DNA of 64,000 nucleotides from Macropodus opercularis (taxonomy: Eukaryota > Chordata > Actinopteri > Anabantiformes > Osphronemidae): the NCBI GenBank assembly GCA_030770545.1, contig CM061098.1:1154001-1218000 (forward strand). The letters run 5' to 3'. Under the pieces are notes generated by a model that had not been told where the DNA came from, did no database searches, and worked only from the letters and a program-made list of their open reading frames with translations. The position numbers and the translations under genes are program-made. This document shows positions 47,353 to 58,340 of the stretch, one piece after another; position 1 is the stretch's first letter, and each line of letters begins with the position of its first letter.

Positions 47353-49782
47353 CCGTACACTTTTCGGCATCTAACTCCGGCCGCACCGTTTGAGCTATAG
47401 GAACCGTTCTAATATTAAAATGTTCAGCTTTTTCGGGAATCGAGTGCTTCCATTTTGCTTATTGATACAATTTATACTTTTTGAAATATTAAGCTATTTT
47501 CAACTTTTTTTCCCCATTGAAAATGAATGGAAACTGCTATAGACCAATTGGACTCTCCCGCAGGAGACTGCGGTTCAAACCCCACTGAGGGCATCTAAGC
47601 CTTTGCAAGCAACTCATCTATTAAACCAGTCCTGGAGCTGCCAAACTTTTACCACTTTTATCAATCTATTTTAACTTTCTTCAACTGCTTCAACTTCACA
47701 TGGCATTATTTAAAAGTATGATTTCTAACAATTGCACTATAGGAGTTTTAAAAGTGGGGGTGGTCACATTTGAATATTCACACCACTTTCCCACAGAAAC
47801 AGCTTCAGCTTATAAATAGTGACTGCTGCTGCAAATTAACAATTGAATTACAATGTTGGCTGTACTTTGTGTGAGATGTAAACGTTTGATGTGCTTAACA
47901 TTCACGTTTTATAGAAATAGTTGTCAACACCCTAACTGAAACTGCTGTGACAAGAAATGACCTTCACACTGCATGGCAAGCTAATGACATCCAAAACAAG
48001 CTGTTTGGGCTTTGATGGTTAGCATGTTGTGCAATGTGCTAATTGTTGGCCTGCCAATCAGGAGATTGCACCTGATGGTATTTTCAAATCTGCCTGCAGT
48101 CTGTTTGATTCCTTTTCTCCTCTTTGTTTCAAATACATAACTTCAGTTTTGAAACAGCATTCTAACTTCTGCTGTGGGCATGTTATAAAAGTTCTGCAAA
48201 CATCCAAACAATTCCTGCTGTTTGTTTTAATTGCTTCAGCTGTTTCATATTAACTTGTCACTAATGTAGTAGCAAAGTATTTCTGCATTTTAATGCTTTT
48301 AAACTGCACTTTTATCAATATATTTCAACTTTATTCTTTTAAAATCCAGCTTTTCCTGTTTAAGCCTCTCATGTACACAATATATTGTACAGAACCTTTT
48401 ACTGGTTTCTGCAACACTCTGTCAACAGTTTCAGCAGTTGATTTCAACACCAATAACTCTTCAACGTTTCTGGAAGCATTATGGGAGTTTTAAAAGTGGG
48501 GGTGGTCACATTTGAATATTCACACCTCCTTCCCAGAAAAACAGCTTCAGCTTATAAATAGTGACTGCTGCTGCAAATTAACAATTGAATTGCAATGTTG
48601 GCTGTACTTTGTGTTAGATGTAAACGTTTGATGTGCTTAACATTCATTTATATAAATAGTTGTCAACACCCTAACTGAAACTGCTGTGACAAGAAATGAC
48701 CTTCACACTGCATGGCAAGCTAAGGACATCCAAAACAAGCTGTTTGGGCTTTGATGATTAGCACATTGTGCTATGTGCTAATTGTTGGCCCACCAATCAG
48801 TAGATTGCACCTGATGGTACTTTCAAAACTGCTTGCAATCTGTATGAGACCTGCTTCAGCTGTTTCATATTAACTTGCCATTAGTGTAGTGGTTAAGCAA
48901 CTGCTCTCTGCTCTAGTAATCTTGACTTCAAATCCAACTGTGGGCATGCTATAAAAGTAACATCTGTGACAATTTTAATCTACAGCTGAAGCAATTTTAG
49001 CAATGTATTTCAAACTTGTTCAACTCTTTCTACTTCTACTTTTTACTTCTTCTATGGTCCTCTAGCTATTTGTCCTGTGTGCTGCTCAATAGTGTAGTGG
49101 TTAAGTGATTGTCCTCTGCTGTAGGAATCTTGAGTTCAATTCCTGCTCATGGCAGAATTTACAAGTCACATTTTTAATGCTTTTAAACTGCACTTTTATC
49201 AATATATTTGTTTCAGCTTCTACAAACATTCAAACAAATTGTGCTCCGTTCAGCTATGTTTTAACTGCTTCAGCAGTTTCAGCAATACTATGGAATTCAT
49301 TCTATTTCAACTTTCTTCAACTGCTTCAACTTCTGCAAACATCATGGCATTATTTAAAAGTATGATTTGTAGTGCTTTTGAACTTAACTTTTAGCACTTT
49401 TATCAATCTATTTCAACTTTCTTCAACTGCCTTTTTTCATCTCCTATGTTCCTCCAGCTTTGCATCTTTTATGCTACTGAGTAGTGTAATGGTTAAGCAA
49501 CTGCCCTCTGCTGCAGGAGACTTGGGTTCAAATCCCACTCATTGCAAACTTCAGAAGTTCAAACAAATTGTGCTTCATTCAACTTAACTGCTCTAACACT
49601 TTTAGCAATACTTTAGAATTCAAACTTCAATTTGTTCAACTCTTTCTACTTCTACAGACATTCAAACAAATTCAGCTACTTCAGCTATGTTTTAACTGCT
49701 TTAGCAGTTTAACCAATTCAATGGAATTCATTCAGCATGTCAGCATTCACAGTGCATTTTCTTATGGAAATGCTTTTTCTAG
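47353..49782 (+). repeat. Array unit 3 (long)
   Basis: Leader with CCGTACACTTTTCGGC, two 285-bp blocks (47739-48023 and 48481-48763), four tRNA-like modules (box B at 47572, 48925, 49133 and 49525) and the standard tail at 49742-49782. Long stretches are nearly identical to unit 4, pointing to a recent duplication. Confidence 0.85.
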
Positions 49783-49799
49783 TTATTATTATAGTTATT

Positions 49800-52584
49800 C
49801 CGTACGCTTTTCGGCATCTAACTCCGGCCGCACCGTTTGAGCTATAGGAACCGTTCTAATATTAAAATGTTCAGCTTTTTCGGGAATCGAGTGCTTCCAT
49901 TTTGCTTATTGATACAATTTATACTTTTTGAAATATTAAGCTATTTTCAACTTTTTTTCCCCATTGAAAATGAATGGAAACTGCTATAGACCAATTGGAC
50001 TCTCCCACAGGAGACTGCGGTTCAAACCCCACTGAGGGCATCTAAGCCTTTGCAAGCAACTCATCTATTAAACCAGTCCTGGAGCTGCCAAACTTTTTAC
50101 CACTTTTATCAATCTATTTTTACTTTCTTCAACTGCTTAAACTTCACATGGCATTATTTAAAAGTATGATTTCTAACAATTGCATTATAGGAGTTTTAAA
50201 AGTGGGGGTGGTCACATTTGAATATTCACACCACTTTCCCACAGAAACAGCTTCAGCTTATAAATAGTGACTGCTGCTGCAAATTAACAATTGAATTACA
50301 ATGTTGGCTGTACTTTGTGTGAGATGTAAACGTTTGATGTGCTTAACATTCACGTTTTATAGAAATAGTTGTCAACACCCTAACTGAAACTGCTGTGACA
50401 AGAAATGACCTTCACACTGCATGGCAAGCTAATGACATCCAAAACAAGCTGTTTGGGCTTTGATGATTAGCATGTTGTGTAATGTGCTAATTGTTGGCCC
50501 ACCAATCAGTAGATTGCATCTGATGGTATTGTCAAACCTGCCTGCAGTCTGTTTGAAACTATTTCTCCTCTTGTTTTCAAACACATAACTTTAGTTTTGA
50601 AGCAGTACTCTAACTTATGCTGTGGGCATGTTATAAAAGTTCTGCAAACATCCAAACAATTCCTGCTGTTTGTTTTAATTGCTTCAGCTGTTTCATATTA
50701 ACTTGTCACTAATGTAGTAGCAAAGTATTTGTGCATTTTTAATGCTTTTAAACTGCACTTCTATCAATCTATTTCAACTTTCTTCAACTGCTTCAACTTC
50801 TGCAAACAAACAATTCCTGTTCTTCTATGTTTTAACTGCTTCAGCTGTTTCATATTAACTTGTCATTAGTGTAGCAGCAAAGTATTTCTGCATTTTTAAT
50901 GCTTTTAAACTGCACTTTTATCAATATATTTCAACTTTATTCTTTTAAAATCCAGCTTTTCCTGTTTAAGCCTCTCATGTACACAATATATTGTACAGAA
51001 CCTTTTACTGGATTCTGCAACACTCTGTCAACAGTTTCAGCAGTTGATTTCAACACCAATAACTCTTCGACGTTTCTTGAAGCCAATGTGGCACTAAACA
51101 GTTTCCACAGTCTACTTAGTGTCTGACACTGACTTTACAAGTCAAACACTCTAAGATATTTTACACACCGCCCCATCTTCTGGTTGTTCCTAACAATTGC
51201 ATTATAGCAGTTTCAAAAGTGGGGGTGGTCACATTTGAATGTTCACACCTCCTTCCCAGAAAAACAGCTTCAGCTTATAAATAGTGACTACTGCTGCAAA
51301 TTAACAATTGAATTACAATGTTGACTGTACTTTGTGTTAGATGTAAACGTTTGATGTGCTTAACATTCACGTTTTATATAAATAGTTGTCAACACCCTAA
51401 GTGAAACTGCTGTGACAGGAAATGACCTTCACACTGCATGTCAAGCTAATGACATCCAAAACAAGCTGTTTGGGCTTTGATGGTTAGCACATTCTGTTCT
51501 GTGCTAATTGTTGGCCCACCAATCAGTAGATTGCACCTGATGGCACTTTCAAAACTGCTTGCAATCTGTATGAGACCTGCTTCAGCTGTTTCATATTAAC
51601 TTGTCACTAGTGTAGTGGTTAAGCAACTGCTCTCTGCTCTAGTAATCTTGACTTCAAATCCAACTGTGGGCATGCTATAAAAGTAACATCTGTGACAATT
51701 TTAATCTACAGCTGAAGCAATTTTAGCAATGTATTTCAAACTTGTTCAACTCTTTCTACTTCTACTTTTTACTTCTTCTATGGTCCTCTAGCTATTTGTC
51801 CTGTGTGCTGCTCAATAGTGTAGTGGTTAAGTGATTGTCCTCTGCTGTAGGAATCTTGAGTTCAAGTCCTGCTCATGGCAGAATTTACAAGTCACATTTT
51901 TAATGCTTTTAAACTGCAATTTTATCAATATATTTGTTTCAGCTTCCACAAACATTCAAACAAATTGTGCTCCATTCAGCTATGTTTTAACTGCTTCAGC
52001 AGTTTCAGCAATACTATGGAATTCATTCTATTTCAACTTTCTTCAACTGCTTCAACTTCTGCAAACATCATGGCATTATTTAAAAGTATGATTTTTAATG
52101 CTTTTGAACTAAACTTTTAGCACTTTTATCAATCTATTTCAACTTTCTTTAGCTGCTTCAACTTCTGCAAACATCCAAACAATTCATGTTGTTTGTTTTA
52201 ATTGCTTCAGCTGTTTCATATTAACTTGTCACTACTGCCTTTTTTCATCTCCTATGTTCCTCCAGCTTTGCATCTTGTATGCTACTGGGTAGTGTAACGG
52301 TTAAGCAACTGCCCTCTGCTACAGGAAACTTGGGTTCAAATCCCACTCACTGTGAATATATCAAGTTCAAACAAGTTGTGCTCCATACAGCTTAACTGCT
52401 CTAGCTATTTTAGTAATACTTTAGAATTCAAATTTGTTCAACTCTATTTACTTCTACAGACATTCAAACAAATTCAGCTACTTCAGCTATGTTTTTACTG
52501 CTTCAGCAGTTTAACCAATTCAATGGAATTCATTCGGCATGTCAGCATTCACAGTGCATTTTCTTATGGAAATGCTTTTTCTAG
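49800..52584 (+). repeat. Array unit 4 (long)
   Basis: Leader with CCGTACGCTTTTCGGC, two 285-bp blocks (50187-50472 and 51204-51489), four tRNA-like modules (box B at 50019, 51651, 51859 and 52333) and tail at 52544-52584. It is the longest unit because a segment around 50760-50900 and another around 51080-51190 are extra relative to unit 3. Confidence 0.85.
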
Positions 52585-52792
52585 TTATTATTATAGTTCT
52601 TCCGTACGTTTTTTGGCATCTAACTAGTGCCGCACCGTTTGAGCTATTGGAACCATTCAAATATTAAAATGTGCAGCTTTTCCGGGAATCGAGTGCTTCT
52701 ATACAACTTTTTGATATCTTTTATACTTTTTGAAATATTAAGCTATTTTCACTTTTTTTTCCCCATTGAAAATGAATGGGAAGCTGTATAGG

Positions 52793-52866
52793 GCAGCCTG
52801 TGGCTGAGTGGATAGTGCGGTGAGCTCCGGACCCAGAGGCCACGGGTTCAATCCCCGGTCAAGCCA
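52793..52866 (+). repeat. tRNA-like module with near-consensus boxes (unit 5, first)
   Basis: Box A TGGCTGAGTGG at 52801-52811 and box B GGTTCAATCCC at 52845-52855 both fit the pol III type 2 consensus, 44 nt apart. The T-stem pairs at four of five positions. The acceptor stem is not closed, so it is better called a tRNA-derived SINE head or pseudogene than a tRNA. Confidence 0.6.
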
Positions 52867-52937
52867 ACTAATTTTACACTGATGTTTGTTACCAAGATGA
52901 GGGTCTAATACACCTTCGGACGCAGCCGATTTCAGCT

Positions 52938-53011
52938 TCTTAAATGGCCAAGCGGTTAATCTGCTGCACTGCGAAGCGGGAGATCCCGGTTCGAACCCCA
53001 GTCCAGGCAAC
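52938..53011 (+). repeat. tRNA-like module with near-consensus boxes (unit 5, second)
   Basis: Box A TGGCCAAGCGG at 52945-52955, of the Leu/Ser type, and box B GGTTCGAACCC at 52988-52998, 43 nt apart. The T-stem has two mismatches and the acceptor ends do not pair, so function as a tRNA is unlikely. Confidence 0.6.
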
Positions 53012-56000
53012 TGTCTTCATACTGATGTTTGTTACCAGCACATTGAATCTGGATGTTCTGCTTGTTGTAACAAAGCTTTTTAAGCTTCAGCAATATCAGA
53101 AAAAATCTTGCAAAATTCAATCAACATATCTTAGGGGTTATCTATACTTTTACTGTGTAGATCAACTCACCTGTGTTTTATTCAATTATTGAATTATTAA
53201 TACTTACTTAATATTTTTTCATTATGCTTTATTTTGAAATTTAAGACTTTTAACTTGTTCTGGACCTGTACAACCCTATTCTATCCACTTCTATTTTTCT
53301 TAAACTACTTTTAAGAACGTTTTAAACTCTCGAGCTACAGTCAGCAGTTATTGGGAATACATTCAGCATAAAGCATTCACAGTGCATTTTCTTATGGAAA
53401 TGCTTTTTCTAGTTTTTCTTATTTTCTTGCATGTTGCATGTGAACATGCAGTTTGCAGCACTCAAACACCTTTAGACTGAATAGTAGGGAAACTCCTCAC
53501 CATCCACCAGATTCAGTAACATCCACCTGGACCCGGACTGTAAACCATTAGTATATGTTAGAGTTTAGGATCCATTTAGAGTAGAGTAGACATTGTTCAG
53601 GCTTTGTTTGTTTCCAGGGAATCTGACTGTACAGGACACTTTTCCGCGGTCAGGCCTGAAGCTTCCCGCGCGCTAGCAAGGAGGTGACTTCGTCTGCGTT
53701 TACATTCCTTCATCTCAGCACGGAGAATAAATCTACATTTGACTGGTTGAAACCTGATGCTGCCTCTTGTGAGTTAGGACATCTCTGACCAACAGGATCA
53801 ACAGCTGCCGAACGCCTGCGCCGATGAAAACCAGTGGGAGCCTTAATGACTGACCCCATGTGCAGCAGTCAGATGGGGAAATGTCCAAGCTCATGAGCCA
53901 ATCGCAGGCTTTTAGTTTCTACTTCACTTTTGGAAACTTTTGAGAAGCGGATTTCCTCCATGTGTGTCTTCGATCTGCAGCCTGCATGACAACATCTGCT
54001 TCACTATGCTGAGTGAAACATCGAGGTCAAGAGCCACATAAGGAAAGACCGGCTCATAACTGAAGGGTTTTTGACTTTTAAAGGTCAGAATTAGTTGCTT
54101 TAATCCCCAATGAATGCCAAGAGCAGAGCTACCCTCTGCTCCTCGTCTCGGCTGACATCATCGTTCAACTTACCAGTGGCGTCGTTCGTAAGCATTAATA
54201 TGTTTTCTGTCCTTGTTGGTTTGGCGGCGCTGTGTCACCTTGAACACGTTAGGTCCGTGGCGTAAACGTCGCAGCTGTGGCAGCTGCCGCCGACAGATTT
54301 GAGGAATGAAAGACGGAGGCGATGCAGGCAGAGCTCGGCTTCGTTTATTGAGAGCAGATGGCGAAGACAAGATAAGAATTTGTTATCCACGGCTATCACT
54401 GCCTCTGCTGCGGGTGGCGGCGCCGCTTTTACAGAACATTAAAATGTTTAGATTGTTTCTTCTTACAAGCAGCTGAAACCTTTTGTGGAAATTGAAAACG
54501 CCTTTGGATACAGTCGCTGTAAAAGTATTAGCAGTGAGACGAACAGTTCTAACACAATCTGTCACCAAAACAAGCAGGGACTAATTAGTCACATAAAGTC
54601 AGCGTATCGTGGCCATTCCACGGCTCCCTACGGGGAAGGAGGCGTGTGTGGTGTCACTGGAAGGAAGCTGTTGCAACGCCATTAAACCGCTGAACCACGA
54701 GGCTTAAGACTTGGAACGTAGCTCAGTGCTAACCATCACAGAACTAACGCAACGGAAACAAACAAGAAGTCATCACTCATTTAATTAAAAAGTGGCACCG
54801 ACAGACAGATGTAATAGACGTAGTATATCATTTATCTATCATTATCTGCAGACAGTGGCCAGTAAATTATATATTATTATGAATTATATTTAGAGAATAA
54901 GAGTTTGGAAACGAGTTCAAACAAACCTCCAAAGGTTAACGGGCCTCCATCAAATCAGCTGAACTGAAATCAGCTGGGTAACAAGACTTATTCATGTTTC
55001 AAGCCTTTTCAAGTCTTTTATTTTAGAGGGGAGCAAACATCCCTCATAGGACGTCTCATATGTAAATACGTCACTAACTGCAGCCGTCGTACACAAAACC
55101 AAACTCATCTCATGACAGTGTTGTCTGTAGTGTTACGGAGTAGAGATCTAAGACGTTCAGGCTCAATCACAAATGAAACGGCCGAGCTTCGGGCCAGAAC
55201 CTGAGGCTGATGAGTCGTCTGTGAGCGGATCAGACAGTGAAGGAGGGGAAGCTGCCTCAGCTTCACTCCTCAAATCTTGGCCTAAAAGGTCGTTGGCTTC
55301 ATGTGACGTGATCGTTCTGACAGCTCCTCCGTTCCTTCAGCGATGTCACCCTCCTCCACTTCGTCTATAAGCTCCACCTCTAGTCCCAGTGCTGTGGACA
55401 TTCATTAACTCCATTAACAACACTTTCTTTCTTAAATTCTCTTCAACTTGCGTCTTACGTTTGTCTTTGAAGTCTGGCCGTGTTGTTGTGGCTCCGTGCT
55501 AACAGGACGTCTCAGTAACCATTCAAGCGTCTCCAGTTAATTCCAGACCTTCTCTTAGTGAAGCTGCTACACATCCAGATGCTGGGTCGTCCTTCATGCA
55601 CTGACTCGCCGCCGTTGTCTTCTTCTTCTTTGGTATCGTCTGTTTCCTGTCGTTGTTCTTTCTCTCTCGCTCCGGTCGAGGGAGACGGCCGCCCACCCTG
55701 AGCCTGGCTCTGCTGGAGCTTTCTTCTATTAAAGGGAGTTTGGAAATGAAATCAAATGCATTTATTTCTTTTCGAGAAAAAAACTGGGGTTAATGAGGTT
55801 TGTAAAAAGATTTTTCAGTGAAATGCGACTACTTTTTGTCTCATTGCCAGAAAACTGTACCACCCAGACCCAGAGCTCCTCCTTCACCATCTTTCCATCA
55901 TAATGGAAGCAAAAAGCATCAGCGTCCTGCAGCTGTTGGATAGGAGGCAAATGAACTCCTCCTCTCCACAACTTTCCAGCTTCCTGTTTACTCGCTGCCC

Positions 56001-56259
56001 CTCTCGGGTCTGAGCTGTGTCCTTTGGCTCCCAGTGTAATGTACAGTATCGAATGGCTTCTCCAAGGAGCAATCATGCAGCACTCCAGGGGATGCTGAGC
56101 GTAGTAATTGAACCGTCGCTGGGAAGCTGCTGACGTACGGCACGACACCTCTGGGCTCCGAGCGCGTGCTAGTCCTTGCTTTTACCTGGGTTATAAATAT
56201 GTGAATGGGTTGAAATCCCTGCTGGGAAACACTGAGCAGGCTGAAGGTGAATGACACAG

Positions 56260-56287
56260 ATGTACTGGCTTGACTAAGCCAGTACAT
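56260..56287. repeat. Perfect inverted repeat (12-bp arms, 4-nt loop)
   Basis: Arms ATGTACTGGCTT (56260-56271) and AAGCCAGTACAT (56276-56287) enclose GACT. As RNA the stem could extend by one G-U and one A-U pair. It is not followed by a T-run and is not in a recognised gene. Confidence 0.85.
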
Positions 56288-58236
56288 TTCAAAGTCGAAA
56301 TCCACGTAAATCACGAACGTTATGTCAGCAGCTCAGGACACAGAGTAAGAGAAGGCAGAGTCGTATAATGAGCGGGTTCCATTGTGTGTGAGGCTGGAAG
56401 CTCTTTCCCAGCCTGCCTGCGTTGGGCGGTGCAGGAAACACGTCCTGCACACACAGCTTCAACATTAACACATATTTGACTGCAGGACACCTGCAAACCA
56501 ACAACCCTGGCGGAGTGTAAGGGCCATCCAGCAAATAGCTCGCGTGCTCATAAACCCGCCGCCGGAGTAGCTGCTCAGAGACGGACGGGAGTATTACTCA
56601 CCACGTTATTGCTCACAAATGAAACCAAAGCATAATAAAAGCCATCCTTTAAAAATTAATGTGAGCCGAGGCAGCGCTGTGGGCGGCGGAGTCAGTGCGC
56701 GTGTGAGATGTGGTTTAAATATGAATATTTTAACTTGGTGTGATCTGAGCGTTTCTTTATTTGTGCACGAGCAGCTGCGACGGATGCAGCTTTGAGACCC
56801 CCACTGACATTTCTCTCCTTTCTCTGTTTTGTGCCCATTTGCCCGACCGCCCTCGCTCGCCCTGCTCTGCCTTCTCTCTTTATCTCCGTCTGTCCATCTC
56901 CTCCTGGGTTCTTCCATTATGCAGCGGTCCACCTTTCGCACCTCACCTCTCCTGCTGCCTCGTGCACTAAATCTAGTTTGAGGCTTTATTGTCCTTGAAA
57001 TTAGGTTTGCAGCAAAGCACGTCACACAGTGCAGACAATAAACAAAATCTACTGGAACATATGAGACGCAAACATGGAAATGAAGCGTAGAGCGAGTGGA
57101 ACATCGACTGACCAGGGAGTCTGACAGCGTTCGCTCTCTCGCGCCCGTCTCTCGTTGTCTCATCTTGCAGTTCATCGATCTCTGTTCCAGTTACACAGCT
57201 TCTGAACTGCAATGGTGTGCTCAGCTGCGAGTGCCTCCCCGTAAATTAGTTTCCTTCTTAATGCCACACACTTGAAAAAAGGCGCTGTTTTCTTCATAGT
57301 GGCTTTATGTGTTACATCCAGAGCCAGTTGTAATTTCTGGACACCAAGGCCATAAACACCGAATCAGTTACAACATGTCTTACTAGCTTATAAATTCATA
57401 ACTTGATCTTTCCAGATTCAAGTAGCCGTGCAGCACGGCGATGAATCCTGAGCCTTGTACGAGACAGACCAGCCTGTGCACAAGGTTGTTGGAAGCTGTC
57501 CAGGTTTGATTTCAACACGTTGTCCCTTTCTCCACTTCCATTTACTCTCCAGCAGAAGAAAAATTAATCACAAAACCAGCCTGAAGTGTTTTAAAATAGG
57601 ACTTTGTCTCATAAAGCCTTTACGTTTCCCCTTCTGTTTCGAGTTGGATCTCGGCCCACTTGCATTTCTGGAGCCGTAAAACCAACTGATTTCCCCTCAA
57701 ATGCAAATGAACCCACGGTAAAAAAGTCACATACAAGCGGCTCTGACTGCTGTTCCCACATTTCACCACCTTCATTTCTGTTGCACGTTCTCTCCTCCAG
57801 CCCAAACTAGAGAACGTCAGAGATCATAAAGCGCTACCTGCATGTATAATTGCACACACCTGACACGCACCATAAATTGCGTCTCTATTATAGTGCTGCC
57901 AATAGTCTTCACGCTGGCTGCACAGCCTCTTTATGGCAGCGCCGATGTATAAGCCGGGTCGGCCTGGCCGGGCGGAGCCAGCGACAGAATGAGGTTGGGA
58001 AATGAGCGCGACAGAGGACGGAGAGGGAAGAGGAACAGGGAGGCGAGGCTGGAACCACACGCTGCTCTACGTCCAAGCAGCGTCACACACAGAGCAGTTT
58101 ACTGCTGAGATGAATCTCCACTGCACATATTTTCATCACTACCAAGATAATGCGTGTTGGAGCTTCGCATAGTTCCACCACTGGTCTCCCTTCAGCCTGC
58201 CTCTGAGCTCTAAGCCTGTTGTAATTGCTGGTGTAC

Positions 58237-58258
58237 TGTGTGTGTGTGTGTGTGTGTG
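58237..58258. repeat. (TG)11 microsatellite
   Basis: Uninterrupted TG run, close to the CT run at 58308. Confidence 0.95.
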
Positions 58259-58306
58259 TATGCTGCAGTGCTGTCAATAAAGGTTTGATGGCCAAGCCAG
58301 TGACTG

Positions 58307-58307
<1 letters not shown>

Positions 58308-58337
<30 letters not shown>
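58308..58337. repeat. (CT)15 microsatellite
   Basis: Uninterrupted CT run, followed by a longer C/T-rich tract that continues to about 58720. Confidence 0.95.

Positions 58338-58340
<3 letters not shown>

Larger units (their letters stand above)
43868..53412. mobile_element. Composite tandem repeat array with inverted ends (non-coding)
   Basis: A 9.5-kb block begins CACTGTGAATGCTTT (43868-43882). Near its right end is the exact inverse AAAGCATTCACAGTG (53370-53384), followed by a conserved 28-bp tail to 53412. After four palindromes at the left come five tandem units with leaders at 44074, 46484, 47353, 49800 and 52602, and matching tails ending at 46460, 47338, 49782, 52584 and 53412. Units 1, 3 and 4 are 2.4-2.8 kb; units 2 and 5 are about 0.8 kb. 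The block is A/T-rich and has many tRNA-like modules and no credible protein. The leader resembles a repeat I recall as common in teleosts, so the family is probably known as a repeat even if its mechanism is not. No clear target-site duplication is seen. It could be a non-autonomous DNA transposon expanded in tandem, or a satellite. Confidence 0.75.
52602..53412 (+). repeat. Array unit 5 (short, diverged)
   Basis: The leader is diverged (CCGTACGTTTTTTGGC and ACTAGTGCCGCACCG) and the unit is about 0.8 kb without the 285-bp block. Its two tRNA-like modules differ from all others in the array. It ends with the shared tail, which here supplies the right inverted end. Confidence 0.8.

Noticed and set aside
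52938..53011. Functional tRNA gene
   Set aside because: Boxes A and B are good but the acceptor ends do not pair and the T-stem has two mismatches.
43860..53420. Target-site duplication at the ends of the array
   Set aside because: The eight bases left of 43868 (CGTGTTGT) do not match those after the right inverted end or after the tail at 53412, so no simple duplication can be claimed.
55762..56148. 128-codon minus-strand frame
   Set aside because: No domain or splice context; amino-acid make-up looks random.
56606..57175. 189-codon minus-strand frame
   Set aside because: Overlaps C/T-skewed DNA, with a random-looking mix of Arg and Cys and no recognisable family. Neighbouring frames on both strands are equally open.
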